Below are positions 17,350 to 27,636 of a stretch of 64,000 nt of DNA, one piece after another. A program made the position numbers and the translations under genes. The first letter of the stretch is position 1; the number at the start of each line of letters is the position of its first letter. The notes beneath the pieces are model-generated. The model had not been told where the DNA came from. It worked only from the letters and a program-made list of their open reading frames with translations, and searched no databases. Source of the DNA: a virus; the IMG/VR virus record IMGVR_UViG_3300024313_000004, positions 62,001 to 126,000 of that record; one strand, 5' to 3'.

Positions 17350-18300
17350 TTATTTTTCAATATATGCTTCAAAGGCATCATGAATAACGAAAATACCTGA
17401 AGCTCCGTTGGGAAACTGCATATCTGTGCGGACCTCCTCACCGCACGTGCAAGTTTTTTTAAGTTCTTTTATACCAAAAGTCATTTTACTAACTGCAGCA
17501 TTTAGAAATTGAAATGATATATCATCCATTCCCTCAAATTCTACAAGTTTTGCTTTTATACCATCATAAGTAATTGATGATCTACCACCCATCATAAATG
17601 GTATTATTTTTAAGAAAGAAAGATTTGGACTTTTCTTTTCACTATTTTCTTTCATTATGTATTCTGTGAATGCCTTCTGTAATCCAATATTTGGTGGTGT
17701 TAATTCAAATGACTTACCATTAATAGCCTTGAAATGATATGATCCATTAGATTGGTTATAAAACTTTTTAAGTTTCTCATCTATTTCATGGAAAATAAAA
17801 TTTTCTTTTTTAAGTTCGATTTCATTCTCTATTCCACATGTACATCTTGTGGTGGTTTTTAATGAGTTTCCTTCTTGAAAAGTTAACTCTCTTATTAAGA
17901 ATACTAAAAATAACCTATCTTGATCCTTAATATCGAGATATGATGCAACTCTACCATCGTTATATTTAACTCTGACACATGCTTGTAATATATCATTCAT
18001 TTTCTCAACTATATCATAGAAGTTATTATCATCTACCATAGAATATGCCTGAATCTCTCTAACTTGAGCAGGTCTTACCATAAATAGAGTTCCTGCTGGA
18101 TAGAATTGACCACAAGGTAGTTCTCTGATATCAAAATTAAAATATTGTAAATCGGTCACTCTAGTACTCTCCACTATAGGTTTCTCCACTATAGGTTTCT
18201 GTGGAATATCACTATTGAAACTATTTGTTGGTGTGGTATTTATATCTTGAAGATGTCTTTTTAAGTAATCTTCTTCGCTCATTTCTTGTTCTTTAGACAT
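17350..18300 (-). CDS. T4 gp26-type baseplate / tail assembly protein
   Basis: 316 residues. The region DIRELPCGQFYPAGTLFMVR then PAQVREIQAYSMVDDNNF, NDILQACVRV and DRLFLVFLIRELTF matches the T4 baseplate gp26/chaperone family as I know it. Two Cys pairs, CTCG near residues 152-155 and CTCGEEV near 288-294, could form a zinc site. The first ~55 residues are polar with a PIVEKPIVE repeat. It lies between the tail tube and the sheath, consistent with tail assembly. Confidence 0.65.
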   Translation of the reverse strand: MSKEQEMSEEDYLKRHLQDINTTPTNSFNSDIPQKPIVEKPIVESTRVTDLQYFNFDIRELPCGQFYPAGTLFMVRPAQVREIQAYSMVDDNNFYDIVEKMNDILQACVRVKYNDGRVASYLDIKDQDRLFLVFLIRELTFQEGNSLKTTTRCTCGIENEIELKKENFIFHEIDEKLKKFYNQSNGSYHFKAINGKSFELTPPNIGLQKAFTEYIMKENSEKKSPNLSFLKIIPFMMGGRSSITYDGIKAKLVEFEGMDDISFQFLNAAVSKMTFGIKELKKTCTCGEEVRTDMQFPNGASGIFVIHDAFEAYIEK

Positions 18301-18470
18301 AATGTATATTATTATTTTTTAGAATATATATTAGATATATTCTTTTCTCTTATATATCTTAAATCATGTAAAGTTTACATATTATATACACATTTTTTAT
18401 TACCTGTATTATATATTCTATGATAACCTATTTCATTCATTATTTCCTCTTCTGTCTTTTTGTTTAAACA

Positions 18471-18502
18471 AAAAAAGTCCCAAATTTCTTTGGGACTTTT
18501 TA
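18471..18502. terminator. Intrinsic terminator after tail sheath
   Basis: AAAAAAGTCCCAAA, loop, TTTGGGACTTTTT just downstream of the sheath gene on the minus strand. The remaining bases between 18304 and 18470 are AT-rich promoter/leader sequence for the gp26-type gene; nothing else is seen there. Confidence 0.85.
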
Positions 18503-18516
18503 ATTTTAGTTTATTT

Positions 18517-21500
18517 TTATGCAAATCCACCTGCTGAAATAGCACCAGTTCTAAGTATTGTTACATTGTTGACAATGATTCCCATACCCTTAATTGGTTC
18601 TACATAAGTATCAAGTACACCAATTTGGTTATCGATAACCTCTGTTGTATTATTCTCTTCATCCATTTTATTGAAGTAGTTATATAAACCATTTTTACTT
18701 ACGTAAGTCTCACAAATTACATCAGCTCTAAGTTTTATTTCAGATCTGATATCTGGTGTATTGTATCTCCATTGGAAGTCCAATAACATTCTTGACAATT
18801 CTCTTTCAAGTTCTATCAATACCTCTCTAACGTGAATGTAAGAAAGAGCAGATTTATATAATGTTTGTGCAGTATTTTCGGTCTCAATAACATTCCCTCT
18901 ATTTCGTTTGAAAACGATTGGATTTATTTGTGCACCATTTAACCATTCTATATCAGATGGTGTTAAATCCATTTCTAACCCAGCGATATTTGTAATTCTA
19001 CCATTAGTAACACCTGCTGCTATAGTCCAAGGTGTTATAGATCCAACATTTGATATATGTTTTCTCATATATGTTGTTGCTACGTGAGCTGCTGGTGGCA
19101 TATCCAATGGTCTACCATTATCATTAACTGTTAAATATGGCATGAAGTAACCAACGCAAGTTGTACCCTCACCATCACCGAATGAGTAAAGGAATGCTGG
19201 TCCACTCTCAGGATCTGCACCTTTTGCGATAAACTCTGCTTGAAGAACACCTTCAGAGTTTACGAATGTAGGTGAACTTGAGTTTTTGAATGACTTCATA
19301 GATGGCATGTTTAAAAATCCAAATGCATCTAATCTATCACCACATATATCAACCAATTGTTGTTTTGATCTCTCTGTTAAACCTAATCCAAACGAATCTA
19401 CTAAATATCTGAAGTCAATTGCTTCTTTGTTAGTTAATGCCTTAAAAATAGGAGTTCCTTTTGCAGTAAGATTTAATAATGTATTTTGTCTAGCTTCGGT
19501 ACCATCTGGTAAAGATGCTTCTCTTACTCTAAATCCTTTTAATGGTATTGCTTTATAAGTGGTAGCATAATTATCTACCGTTTTATATCTTGTAGTTTGT
19601 AAGTCTGTTCCGAATGCAATAACTTTAATCTCTGAATCACAAGTTATCTCTACTAAGTCTACATTTCCTGAGTATTGTCTTTTAGAAACAATTCTAGTAA
19701 GTTTTCTTGGGTATTCCCCTGCTACTAGTGTATTTTCGTCATAGAATGCCTCTAAGAAATCACCAACTTTAACTTCTGTATATCTTGCACCATTAACAAG
19801 AACCTTATTAGGAACTTGAGTATATCCTGTTGGTACCTCAATTTCTAAAGTTTGTTTGTAGTTTGATATTGCAGATTGTATCTCTATTGTACCTGCGGTA
19901 TTTGTATCAACTTCTTCAAATGCTGTGAAAGTTTCATCCATAAAGTATGTATTTAACTTACCATCTGTATCTAAATACATTTTAAGGTAATGTTTTGTGT
20001 TAAAATCTTCAATTATAGAAACATTTTGAACTCTTTCATATGTAGTATTTTCACTTACTTTATAAACATAGTTGAATATACCTGCACCATCATCTATAGT
20101 GGATATTAAATTATCAGATATTATTGTAAATGTTCCTGTGTTAGTAATTGCACTTGGTATAGATATAATATCATATAATTCTAATGCCGGATCTTCAGAA
20201 GAGTTGAATGCTATATAATCATATCCTGCTGCAGATGAAGTTGGTCCTACATTTATACCAGCTGTCAATCCAAATACCGAAACTGGTGACTCGCCATTGA
20301 AGAAGTAGATATCACTTATAAATTCTTCACCACTTACATATGGTAAGTTATTTGCATTTTGTAAGATACCAAAAGGTATTCTGTTTGTATAGAAGAAATC
20401 TCCTGTGTTTATACTACCATTTTCATATTTTGTATAGAAGTTAGATTCTAAACCTACAACACCATATCCTGTTTCTGTTTCTGCAACTTCATTTTGAGTT
20501 TTAACACCTTTTGATCCGATTATGAATTCGTTATCCACTGTATATAAAACTAAAAATCCTTCGATAACATCTGATAATTCTACTGATGTTAAACCAGTGT
20601 TTAATACGAATGATTTATCTTGTGTTGTAGATGTTACTATATCTGTTATTGTCATTCCAGAAAGACTAGCCTTTTTACCACTAGTGTAGTTTAAAAGCAT
20701 TGTCATTTTATCTTTATTAGTACTATCTATAAGTTCCACTAATCTATTGAACATTATAAATCTTCTATATTGTTCGTAGTTTTTAACACTTGGAGATGCA
20801 TCGGTATCTAAGAATGTTACTTTAATAGATCCTGATCCTAAATCTTCTACTAAATAGTCTGTACCAACTTCAAAGTTTTTGAATCCATCTTCATCAATAT
20901 TTACATTTGTGAAACTTGGAGTTCCTGAAATCTCTTGTTGGTAAACATCAAATGTTACATAACCTAATACAATATCGGTAGATGCAACTGTTGGATTTGT
21001 TGAATTGGAACTATTTACAACTTTGAAACTACCTGTAGAATCTAACACGAAAGTAGAAACGTAACTAGCAGTCGAACTACTATATACATAGTTATCCGTA
21101 GAAATTGATAATGTAACAGGATTTGAATCTAATTCAACCATGTTATCACCAACTACTGAGAATGCAATTGCATCAGTGTTTAATAATGAATATGTGGCAA
21201 CAATTGAGTTTGTTCCAAAAGATGGTGATAATTCACCTAAATAGTCTGCGGCTACATTATAAACATATCCTTCTGAGAAGTATGATGTTCTGTTGTTACC
21301 ATTTGCAACCCATCCATTCACTTTAGGTGTACCATATGTATGGTTAGTACCCTGTGAATTATATGCCCAAGATGCAGAACCACCTAATAGAGCAGTTACG
21401 TTACCTGGTAAATCTAATGGAGTTGAAGTCATTTCAACTTCTTCAGAAATCACATCTTTATAAGAAAGGAATTCTATATTAGTTTCATTTTTACCTGCAA

Positions 21501-22440
21501 TTGTATGTCCAATTAAATCTAATTTACCATTAAAGAAATCTGTTTCAACTAAATCGTTATTAAACGCACAGAAAACTCCGGTTCTATCTGTATCTCTATT
21601 TATTACCGTTTCGATAAATATATTTCTACCATTATCATCTCTAAAATATGGAATTAAAGAAAGTCCTTCATAATAAGATAGAAGGGTGATATTTCTATCA
21701 TTTGCAAATTCTCTAACTTTATCTTTTCTAAGACCATCGGCATTGAAGTATGTACTCCATCTAGAATCGACTGCTAAGTCTCTATAGTTTGACCAGTCTC
21801 CACCTACAACAATAACATCGACCATATAGTCAGATGCGTAATCATTTGAACTAATGTAAGGTGGCATCTTTTCAACTGAACCATACCATTCGATTAAAGT
21901 TCTATCAAAACCTGTTACCGAAGACTTAAATGCAAATACTGTAACATATCTATCTGATAGATTGGTTAAACTAAATGCTCTTTCGGAATATCCTGTATTA
22001 CTTTTTGTTAAGTTGATGAATGATTCAGTATCTCTTTTCCAGAAACCTGTTGTATCAAAGAATCTTCTATAAGGACCTACTCTATCAACATCATTTAAAT
22101 AATCTGCTGATGTAGATAAAGATTTATACTCAATAGTATCTAAGTTGTCATCTGTTAGTAGTAGGTTTACTGCAAAAACTGGTGCAGTTTCCAACATTTT
22201 AGAAATAGTTCTGTGAAAAAAAGAGCCTTTTCTTTCCAAGCTTCTATCCAATTGACCGAAGATTGCTTCTAAATCAGAATTATTAGTAATTCTGATAGGT
22301 GTGTTAACAGGTCCTTTTTTAGAGACACCGATTACTAAATTTGTAATACCACCTTCAGCAACTGGAGTTGCGATAACTGAGTTATCATATTCTTCTAAGA
22401 ATATCCCTGGTCTTTTGTATTTTCCAATTTGAATTGCCAT
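18517..22440 (-). CDS. Contractile tail sheath protein (T4 gp18-like, expanded)
   Basis: 1307 residues, about twice T4 gp18 (659). The N-terminus MAIQIGKYKRPGIFLEEYD and the first ~280 residues follow the sheath pattern (VIGVSKKGPVNTPIRITN, AIFGQLDR). The C-terminal ~330 residues hold the conserved domain: PPAAHVATTYMRKHISNVGS, PWTIAAGVTNGRI, LNGAQINPIVF, YIHVREVLIELERELSRML and a final strand (IIVNNVTILRTGAI) used in inter-subunit handshakes. Residues ~330-950 are an inserted, Ser/Thr-rich beta region that would decorate the outside of the tail. Promoter box TTTTATATATA lies upstream, with an A-rich leader. Confidence 0.88.
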   Translation of the reverse strand: MAIQIGKYKRPGIFLEEYDNSVIATPVAEGGITNLVIGVSKKGPVNTPIRITNNSDLEAIFGQLDRSLERKGSFFHRTISKMLETAPVFAVNLLLTDDNLDTIEYKSLSTSADYLNDVDRVGPYRRFFDTTGFWKRDTESFINLTKSNTGYSERAFSLTNLSDRYVTVFAFKSSVTGFDRTLIEWYGSVEKMPPYISSNDYASDYMVDVIVVGGDWSNYRDLAVDSRWSTYFNADGLRKDKVREFANDRNITLLSYYEGLSLIPYFRDDNGRNIFIETVINRDTDRTGVFCAFNNDLVETDFFNGKLDLIGHTIAGKNETNIEFLSYKDVISEEVEMTSTPLDLPGNVTALLGGSASWAYNSQGTNHTYGTPKVNGWVANGNNRTSYFSEGYVYNVAADYLGELSPSFGTNSIVATYSLLNTDAIAFSVVGDNMVELDSNPVTLSISTDNYVYSSSTASYVSTFVLDSTGSFKVVNSSNSTNPTVASTDIVLGYVTFDVYQQEISGTPSFTNVNIDEDGFKNFEVGTDYLVEDLGSGSIKVTFLDTDASPSVKNYEQYRRFIMFNRLVELIDSTNKDKMTMLLNYTSGKKASLSGMTITDIVTSTTQDKSFVLNTGLTSVELSDVIEGFLVLYTVDNEFIIGSKGVKTQNEVAETETGYGVVGLESNFYTKYENGSINTGDFFYTNRIPFGILQNANNLPYVSGEEFISDIYFFNGESPVSVFGLTAGINVGPTSSAAGYDYIAFNSSEDPALELYDIISIPSAITNTGTFTIISDNLISTIDDGAGIFNYVYKVSENTTYERVQNVSIIEDFNTKHYLKMYLDTDGKLNTYFMDETFTAFEEVDTNTAGTIEIQSAISNYKQTLEIEVPTGYTQVPNKVLVNGARYTEVKVGDFLEAFYDENTLVAGEYPRKLTRIVSKRQYSGNVDLVEITCDSEIKVIAFGTDLQTTRYKTVDNYATTYKAIPLKGFRVREASLPDGTEARQNTLLNLTAKGTPIFKALTNKEAIDFRYLVDSFGLGLTERSKQQLVDICGDRLDAFGFLNMPSMKSFKNSSSPTFVNSEGVLQAEFIAKGADPESGPAFLYSFGDGEGTTCVGYFMPYLTVNDNGRPLDMPPAAHVATTYMRKHISNVGSITPWTIAAGVTNGRITNIAGLEMDLTPSDIEWLNGAQINPIVFKRNRGNVIETENTAQTLYKSALSYIHVREVLIELERELSRMLLDFQWRYNTPDIRSEIKLRADVICETYVSKNGLYNYFNKMDEENNTTEVIDNQIGVLDTYVEPIKGMGIIVNNVTILRTGAISAGGFA

Positions 22441-22499
22441 ATTTTTAGTTTAATTTTTTATAGTTAAAGTATATATAAAATGTAAAAAGTGATATTTTT

Positions 22500-23060
22500 C
22501 TATTTTTTTATATCATCTGTTATTTTTTTAGAAGAATCTACTAATTCCTTTTTTATATCATCCATTTTCTTCTTTAAATCACTTTCTGCAGTTGTTAAGT
22601 CTTTTTGTGTGTCAATTATTTCTTGGCCTTTCAACTTTTGTTTTGATTTTATGTCGTTTATAGTATTTGTCTTCGATTCTACGGAACTATCACTACTATT
22701 ATCAGAGTTTAATAATTTTAAATCCTCTTGATTTTGATATAAATCATCATTGTACTTGACCAATTCATCTTGTATCTTTTTTATTCTGCTCTGAAGACTC
22801 AAAACTTTTGTATATCCTTCGATAAAGGGGTTATTTGGAAATTTATCTCTTATCTCATTTATCTTATCCTTTAGTATAGTATCACCATCATCTGATTTTA
22901 TATTTGTAAATGTACGATCCAGTTCGGCCTTTACTTTTGGATATTCCTTTATACTTTTCTCTAAATCATTTAACTTTTCCTTAGCGAGCATTATCTCTGG
23001 TCTATCTGTTACCTCAACATTTATATTCTCAAAATGTTTGAATTTTTTTAAGTATTTCAT
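22500..23060 (-). CDS. Coiled-coil protein with capsid-targeting-like leader
   Basis: 186 residues. It starts MKYLKKFKHFENINVE, one of the clearest copies of the shared leader. The remainder is a nearly continuous charged coiled coil (residues ~25-186, KEKLNDLEKSIKEYPKVKAE ... KKMDDIKKELVDSSKK). It lies 3 nt downstream of the 1046-residue gene. A head-core or internal protein is inferred; T4 internal proteins are likewise small, charged and leader-bearing. No enzymatic motif is seen. Confidence 0.65.
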   Translation of the reverse strand: MKYLKKFKHFENINVEVTDRPEIMLAKEKLNDLEKSIKEYPKVKAELDRTFTNIKSDDGDTILKDKINEIRDKFPNNPFIEGYTKVLSLQSRIKKIQDELVKYNDDLYQNQEDLKLLNSDNSSDSSVESKTNTINDIKSKQKLKGQEIIDTQKDLTTAESDLKKKMDDIKKELVDSSKKITDDIKK

Positions 23061-23063
23061 AGT

Positions 23064-26000
23064 TTATTTAATATTTGTATCTTTTATACCTTCGGTTGAA
23101 CTTATATTTTCGAATCCACCATACTCTTTAATATTTTTTTCAGTTGAACTTTTGTCAATTTTAACCCTTTTAAAATCATCTTTAGTTGAACCTCTACTTA
23201 AATCTACTATGTGATTGGCCTTTATTATTTTCCAATTATTTTCTTTCTTAACAACTTTAGTTCCTTTATTGTCTGATTTCTTATCATCATTAACTCTCAT
23301 AACACTATTTATAGTTATAGAGTTTGGGAGATTAAATTTACCATCTTTGTACAACTCTGTTGATTTTATACGTGTTGCCATAATTGGATAAATCTCACCA
23401 TTTGGATCCTTCTCATTAAATTGATTAATTTCTTTGTTTAAATTAACCGTTGTTCTACTAAATTTTTGAAGACTCTTTTTAAGATAAAATGCAGTTTCGG
23501 AATAGTTAATATATAAAAAGTTATCTTTTATTTCTTGTATTTGGAAATAAAATCTCTTTCCGTTACCACCATTCTCAGAAATAAGTAGTGAGAACCAAGT
23601 ATACTCTAAAGAGTTCTCGTTTTTAATTTTTATACTTGTTTCTCTACCATCGACAAGACTTACTTCTACCGATTTTATATTATTAGCAACTCCTGTTACA
23701 ACACCACCGTCACCACCGTAATATAGATTACTATCATTCTTATCATCTTTATATCCAAAATATTTATCTAGGAATTTAGCTTGTGCACCTTGTTCTTTAC
23801 CTGAACCACCTTTGTATAGCTCATCACCATCCAACATATCAGTCATGAATTTTCTTAGGTTCATACCTGCCTTTTCTATATACTCATCTCCAACTTTTAA
23901 TTTAGTACCGACATTGAATATTGCTTGATATTTTTTATCTTTTTTAACATCCAATACACAATTTTCCCATTGATTAAAAATTGCATTATTTCTATATGGT
24001 CCACCACTTGCACCTGCGGTCTCTGGGGTACCACCTCCAAAACTATGATATTCTAAAAATGTTTTGTTAGATACTTTACCACCAGATCTACCAGTTGGAA
24101 TAACTTGTGTTGTGTGTAACTTATATGCTCTATTAAATACTTTCACAATCTCTAATATAGGATCCATACCATCTATTACAATAGAATCTTTTTTCTCTGC
24201 AAGTTTTTTATCTAAATTTACTCTTACTTTATCAACTTCAGTTTTTTCTAAAATCCATATTTTTAGATCCATTTTTTTATCCCACCAGTCTTGTATTTTG
24301 GTAACACTATTTGGATTTTTCCACTCACTTACTTCACTGTTATTGTCATTTGTAGTATCTTCCGTTGGATCTTCGGTATCTTCCGTTGGATCCGTAGTAT
24401 CCTCTTCTTTCTTAAATCCAATTTTATTTTCGGTATAATCTGCCTCATTCATACTTAAAAAAGATTTATATCTAAGTAGAGTTTTAGACTCTTCTAAAAC
24501 TTTCTCAACATCATCCATAGACTTTGTAAACTCTTTACCACTTTTATCTTTGAAGATGAGATTTCTACCATCAATCCTTAATATTTCTTTAGTTATTTTC
24601 TTCCCGGTATCTCTACTATTCCAAGTAACCGTATCTCCTTCGTTCCATTTACTAGTCACTTCAAGAACATACTTCATGGATTCGTTGAATCCCTTTATAT
24701 CATCCGTAAATACATCCCACGTCTCTCCCTTAACTTCAATTTTGTTTGTTTCATCAATATAAATAATGAAGCTACCATCGGGCTTTTCTTTAGTCACCGT
24801 ATATATGTCTGCTATATATTTACCTATTTCATTCGACTTTTCTAATATCGTATGTACATCTTCGTTTATTCCATTTATAGATCTTATGTTTGTATATATT
24901 TTATCTATGCTTAATTTATACTTTTCATAACCGTCGTTTGTTGTTCTATCGTCAGAATTTAAAAACTTATGGAATTCACCATCTTTTATCAATATGTTTG
25001 GTTCGCTTTTAAATGCTAAATACAATGGTTTTATTACATCCCATAGTTTTTTAGTATCTAAATCTAACTTACGCTCATCTTTCGAACTTGTGATGAATTT
25101 CCATATTTTACCAACAATTTTACCGATAGGTTTACCCACTTTAGATGTGTTTGTATCGTTAGTATCTTCATCTATTTTTAGAAAATCATCATATTTCATT
25201 AATTTGGATTCAGTTTGAATTTGTTTCGGTGTTTTTTCTTTACTTTTGGCAACCGTAACATTTTCTTCACCTGGTAAAGGTTTTAGTTGATTTTTAGGAA
25301 CGCTCATAGTTTTTTTATACATTCCTTTTACATCTTTAAATGCAACAAAAGCATGATCTCTCTTTATAACATCGGTTCCGATTATATCATCTTTTGTGAG
25401 AAATTCTTTATCTGGTCCAGCCTTTTTTGTTTTATCTAAAGAAATAATTTTAACAGGGTTTTCTTTACCACTTTTATTTGTAAATACATATTCTTTACCA
25501 ATTTCAAACTCACCTTCTGTTGAAGATTGTTTATTTGTCTGTTGTGTTGGTGATTCTGTTGAATTTACTACATTTTTTATTTCCTGTGTTATTCCTTGAT
25601 AAGTCAATAAAATATCAAATAAATACTTAAAGTTTTCTAAATATGTTTCCGTTTCTGTTCTTTTTTCTTCATTTTTGTAATCATCATCTTCTGATTCACC
25701 CTCTTCAAATTGTTCTAAATATTTTTTCCATTCATTCAATTGTCTTAGTAGTTCATTTTTATCTTCTAAATCCTTATTCGAATTAACTTCTAAAATTGCA
25801 GATTCTGTTAGATTCAATAATTCAATCTTTGCTTCACCCTTTTCTACAGCATCTTGAAGAGCTATTAGATATGTTGATATTAAAGCCTTTGCATATAGTC
25901 TTTTATCATTTTCGTCCAACTCTGCAACTGATGAGGTTAATAAAATATCATCCATTGAATCTCTGAGTCTTTGTTCAACTGACTTTATTCTTAAAAGATT

Positions 26001-26204
26001 TGCACCTATTTTGGCTTTCCTTAATGTTGAATTTATTAATCTACCTAATAATGAATCACCCCAACCAACATTATTGACAAAGGGACCACCTACTACATCT
26101 TCATTTATGGTTTTAATATTTTCGGAATTTGTATATTTATCTTTAATTTTTAAAATATTATTATAATTTTTTAAAAAATCTTCTCTTCTATTAATATATT
26201 TCAT
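23064..26204 (-). CDS. Modular 1046-aa protein with three leader-like motifs
   Basis: Starts MKYINRREDFLKNYNN. Two more copies of the leader motif lie inside: LMKYDDFLKIDED at about residue 336 and LLRYKSFLSMNEAD at about 578, each preceded by a Lys/Glu stretch. A small beta module precedes each internal copy: EIGKEYVFTNKSGKENPVKI (about 226) and KWNEGDTVTWNSRDTGKK (about 515), both KOW/SH3-like in feel. The last module (about 640-1046) has FLEYHSFGGGTPE, ASGGPYRNN and a C-terminal beta region. No catalytic motif was recognised. A head-internal polyprotein cut at or near the repeated leaders is a hypothesis from layout alone. It shares an operon with the coiled-coil gene. Confidence 0.55.
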   Translation of the reverse strand: MKYINRREDFLKNYNNILKIKDKYTNSENIKTINEDVVGGPFVNNVGWGDSLLGRLINSTLRKAKIGANLLRIKSVEQRLRDSMDDILLTSSVAELDENDKRLYAKALISTYLIALQDAVEKGEAKIELLNLTESAILEVNSNKDLEDKNELLRQLNEWKKYLEQFEEGESEDDDYKNEEKRTETETYLENFKYLFDILLTYQGITQEIKNVVNSTESPTQQTNKQSSTEGEFEIGKEYVFTNKSGKENPVKIISLDKTKKAGPDKEFLTKDDIIGTDVIKRDHAFVAFKDVKGMYKKTMSVPKNQLKPLPGEENVTVAKSKEKTPKQIQTESKLMKYDDFLKIDEDTNDTNTSKVGKPIGKIVGKIWKFITSSKDERKLDLDTKKLWDVIKPLYLAFKSEPNILIKDGEFHKFLNSDDRTTNDGYEKYKLSIDKIYTNIRSINGINEDVHTILEKSNEIGKYIADIYTVTKEKPDGSFIIYIDETNKIEVKGETWDVFTDDIKGFNESMKYVLEVTSKWNEGDTVTWNSRDTGKKITKEILRIDGRNLIFKDKSGKEFTKSMDDVEKVLEESKTLLRYKSFLSMNEADYTENKIGFKKEEDTTDPTEDTEDPTEDTTNDNNSEVSEWKNPNSVTKIQDWWDKKMDLKIWILEKTEVDKVRVNLDKKLAEKKDSIVIDGMDPILEIVKVFNRAYKLHTTQVIPTGRSGGKVSNKTFLEYHSFGGGTPETAGASGGPYRNNAIFNQWENCVLDVKKDKKYQAIFNVGTKLKVGDEYIEKAGMNLRKFMTDMLDGDELYKGGSGKEQGAQAKFLDKYFGYKDDKNDSNLYYGGDGGVVTGVANNIKSVEVSLVDGRETSIKIKNENSLEYTWFSLLISENGGNGKRFYFQIQEIKDNFLYINYSETAFYLKKSLQKFSRTTVNLNKEINQFNEKDPNGEIYPIMATRIKSTELYKDGKFNLPNSITINSVMRVNDDKKSDNKGTKVVKKENNWKIIKANHIVDLSRGSTKDDFKRVKIDKSSTEKNIKEYGGFENISSTEGIKDTNIK

Positions 26205-26246
26205 TATTAAAAATCTATTTTTTGGTATATATTAAAGTTTTAATAT

Positions 26247-26675
26247 ATGTTTTCCTTTTTTAATCAGAAAAAATTCACTATATTTGTAGAACAAAATAAA
26301 GAAAATATGAAAGATATAATTTGCGTTGACCTTACGATACTTAGTGATGATGAACTTAAAGAATTCTGCGTTGGGTATAATTTAATGTATGATAGTATTT
26401 TAAATCTTAAAGAAAGAACATATGCAAAGTTATGGTTAACTAAAGATGGTATACTAATTGCGTTCAATCTTGTTGAAGAAAATATTTTTGAAATTGATGA
26501 TTTTGAGACAATTAGATTATTTAATAAATTCTTACCTGAATTATTGGCAGTAGAGGTATATGAACCGGTTAAAATTCCAATTATTTTAGAGGTTGATGTT
26601 ATCTTAGAAAAGATATCTAAATATGGTGTTGATTCTATAACCAAAGAAGAAAAAGACTTCTTAGATAATCAATAA
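26247..26675 (+). CDS. Hypothetical protein with rhomboid-type C-terminal motif
   Basis: 142 residues. The N-terminal part (DIICVDLTILSDDELKEFC) is acidic alpha/beta. The C-terminus, EVDVILEKISKYGVDSITKE then EKDFLDNQ, matches the short helical tail (D-x-IL-x-KI-x-x-x-G-x-x-S-x-T-x-E-E-x-x-FL) that I know from the C-termini of many Bacteroidota rhomboid proteases and other proteins. This supports a Bacteroidota host. Function unknown. Confidence 0.55.
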   Translation: MFSFFNQKKFTIFVEQNKENMKDIICVDLTILSDDELKEFCVGYNLMYDSILNLKERTYAKLWLTKDGILIAFNLVEENIFEIDDFETIRLFNKFLPELLAVEVYEPVKIPIILEVDVILEKISKYGVDSITKEEKDFLDNQ

Positions 26676-26830
26676 CTTAATTTTTAAATAAAATAATATT
26701 CAAAATTTATTAAAAATCCACGATTATAAAAAAAAAATTATAGAATCTCTAAAAAAAGACAATAAATAAGGTTATTGATTTTTATATTATATAATATTGA
26801 ATATATAAGATATAAAAAAAAGTCTCCAAT

Positions 26831-27115
26831 ATGAGATATATCGAATTAAAACATAATGGTAAAGTCTTTACCAATGAAAGTGAAATAAATAAAATACTAA
26901 TATCAAATAAATTATACTGGCTTATAGATTCTGAGTTTGAGAACGCAATTCTCGAATTAAGAAATAATACTATAATATGGTATAGTGGTGACTTCTACTC
27001 TGGTGATTGGCACTATGGTATATTTAAGGGGGGTTCATTTCATGGTGTTTGGGAAAATGGAATCTTTGAAAACGGAAATTTTAATGGTAAATGGGTAGAG
27101 GGAATCAAGTTATGA
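26831..27115 (+). CDS. Small protein with GxF/GxW repeat strands
   Basis: 94 residues. From about residue 50 the sequence repeats a short aromatic/Gly unit: WYSGDFYSGDWHYGIFKGG then SFHGVWENGIFENGNFNGKW. This resembles MORN-like or simple beta-helix repeats seen in phage structural proteins. It ends 22 nt before the next gene. The 155 nt upstream (26676-26830) are very AT-rich and contain only promoter-like sequence. Confidence 0.55.
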   Translation: MRYIELKHNGKVFTNESEINKILISNKLYWLIDSEFENAILELRNNTIIWYSGDFYSGDWHYGIFKGGSFHGVWENGIFENGNFNGKWVEGIKL

Positions 27116-27137
27116 TCTAAAAAATAAACAAATAACT

Positions 27138-27593
27138 ATGAAAAGGAGAAAAGTTGCTCTAAAAACGGTTGGGAGAAACGATGTCTATAATAATGGAATC
27201 GTTAGAATTACTAAAGAAGAAAATATATATTTTTTTGAAATTGGTAATGAGTTAACCAGTGATATAGCAGAGGCGGTTGTCCTATTAATGAGAAAATTTG
27301 ATTGGGATGATAATATATGGAATTTAGAACTTGGTGAAGTTGATACAGAGAACATAACACCTGAGAAGTCTCTATTTTGGTTAACGGGTGGATATACGGA
27401 GTGGAGAACATTAGATAATTATAGTAAACCTTGGTGTGATTGCTATTTAGATTTTCAAGAAGAGTATGGTATGTTGATAATTAACATAGTAAAGCGAAGT
27501 AAAAAAATAAGTGAAATAAGAGATAATTATTGTAAGTATCTTAATTTACCTATACTTTATGATTTTGCATTAAGTAAAAATATGATAAAATAA
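27138..27593 (+). CDS. Hypothetical protein, 151 aa
   Basis: Begins MKRRKVALKTVGRNDV after an AT-rich leader. The middle is rich in Trp and acidic residues (KFDWDDNIWNLELGEVD, LTGGYTEWR), suggesting a folded cytoplasmic domain. C102 and C104 (WCDCY) and C137 are present, but no known metal motif. Co-directional with the preceding repeat protein and followed by a terminator. No family recognised. Confidence 0.55.
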   Translation: MKRRKVALKTVGRNDVYNNGIVRITKEENIYFFEIGNELTSDIAEAVVLLMRKFDWDDNIWNLELGEVDTENITPEKSLFWLTGGYTEWRTLDNYSKPWCDCYLDFQEEYGMLIINIVKRSKKISEIRDNYCKYLNLPILYDFALSKNMIK

Positions 27594-27596
27594 TAA

Positions 27597-27636
27597 AAAA
27601 TAAAACACATAAAATAATGTGTTTTATTTTTTTATA
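27597..27636 (+). terminator. Intrinsic terminator
   Basis: AAAATAAAACACATaaaataATGTGTTTTATTTTTTT: stem AAAACACAT/ATGTGTTTT with a T-run. It ends the small hypothetical operon and overlaps the start of the next promoter box. Confidence 0.75.

Noticed and set aside
17346-17441. N-terminal extension of the small tail-assembly gene to 17441
   Set aside because: It would overlap the gp26-type gene by 92 nt. An ATG at 17345 lies 4 nt after that gene's stop.
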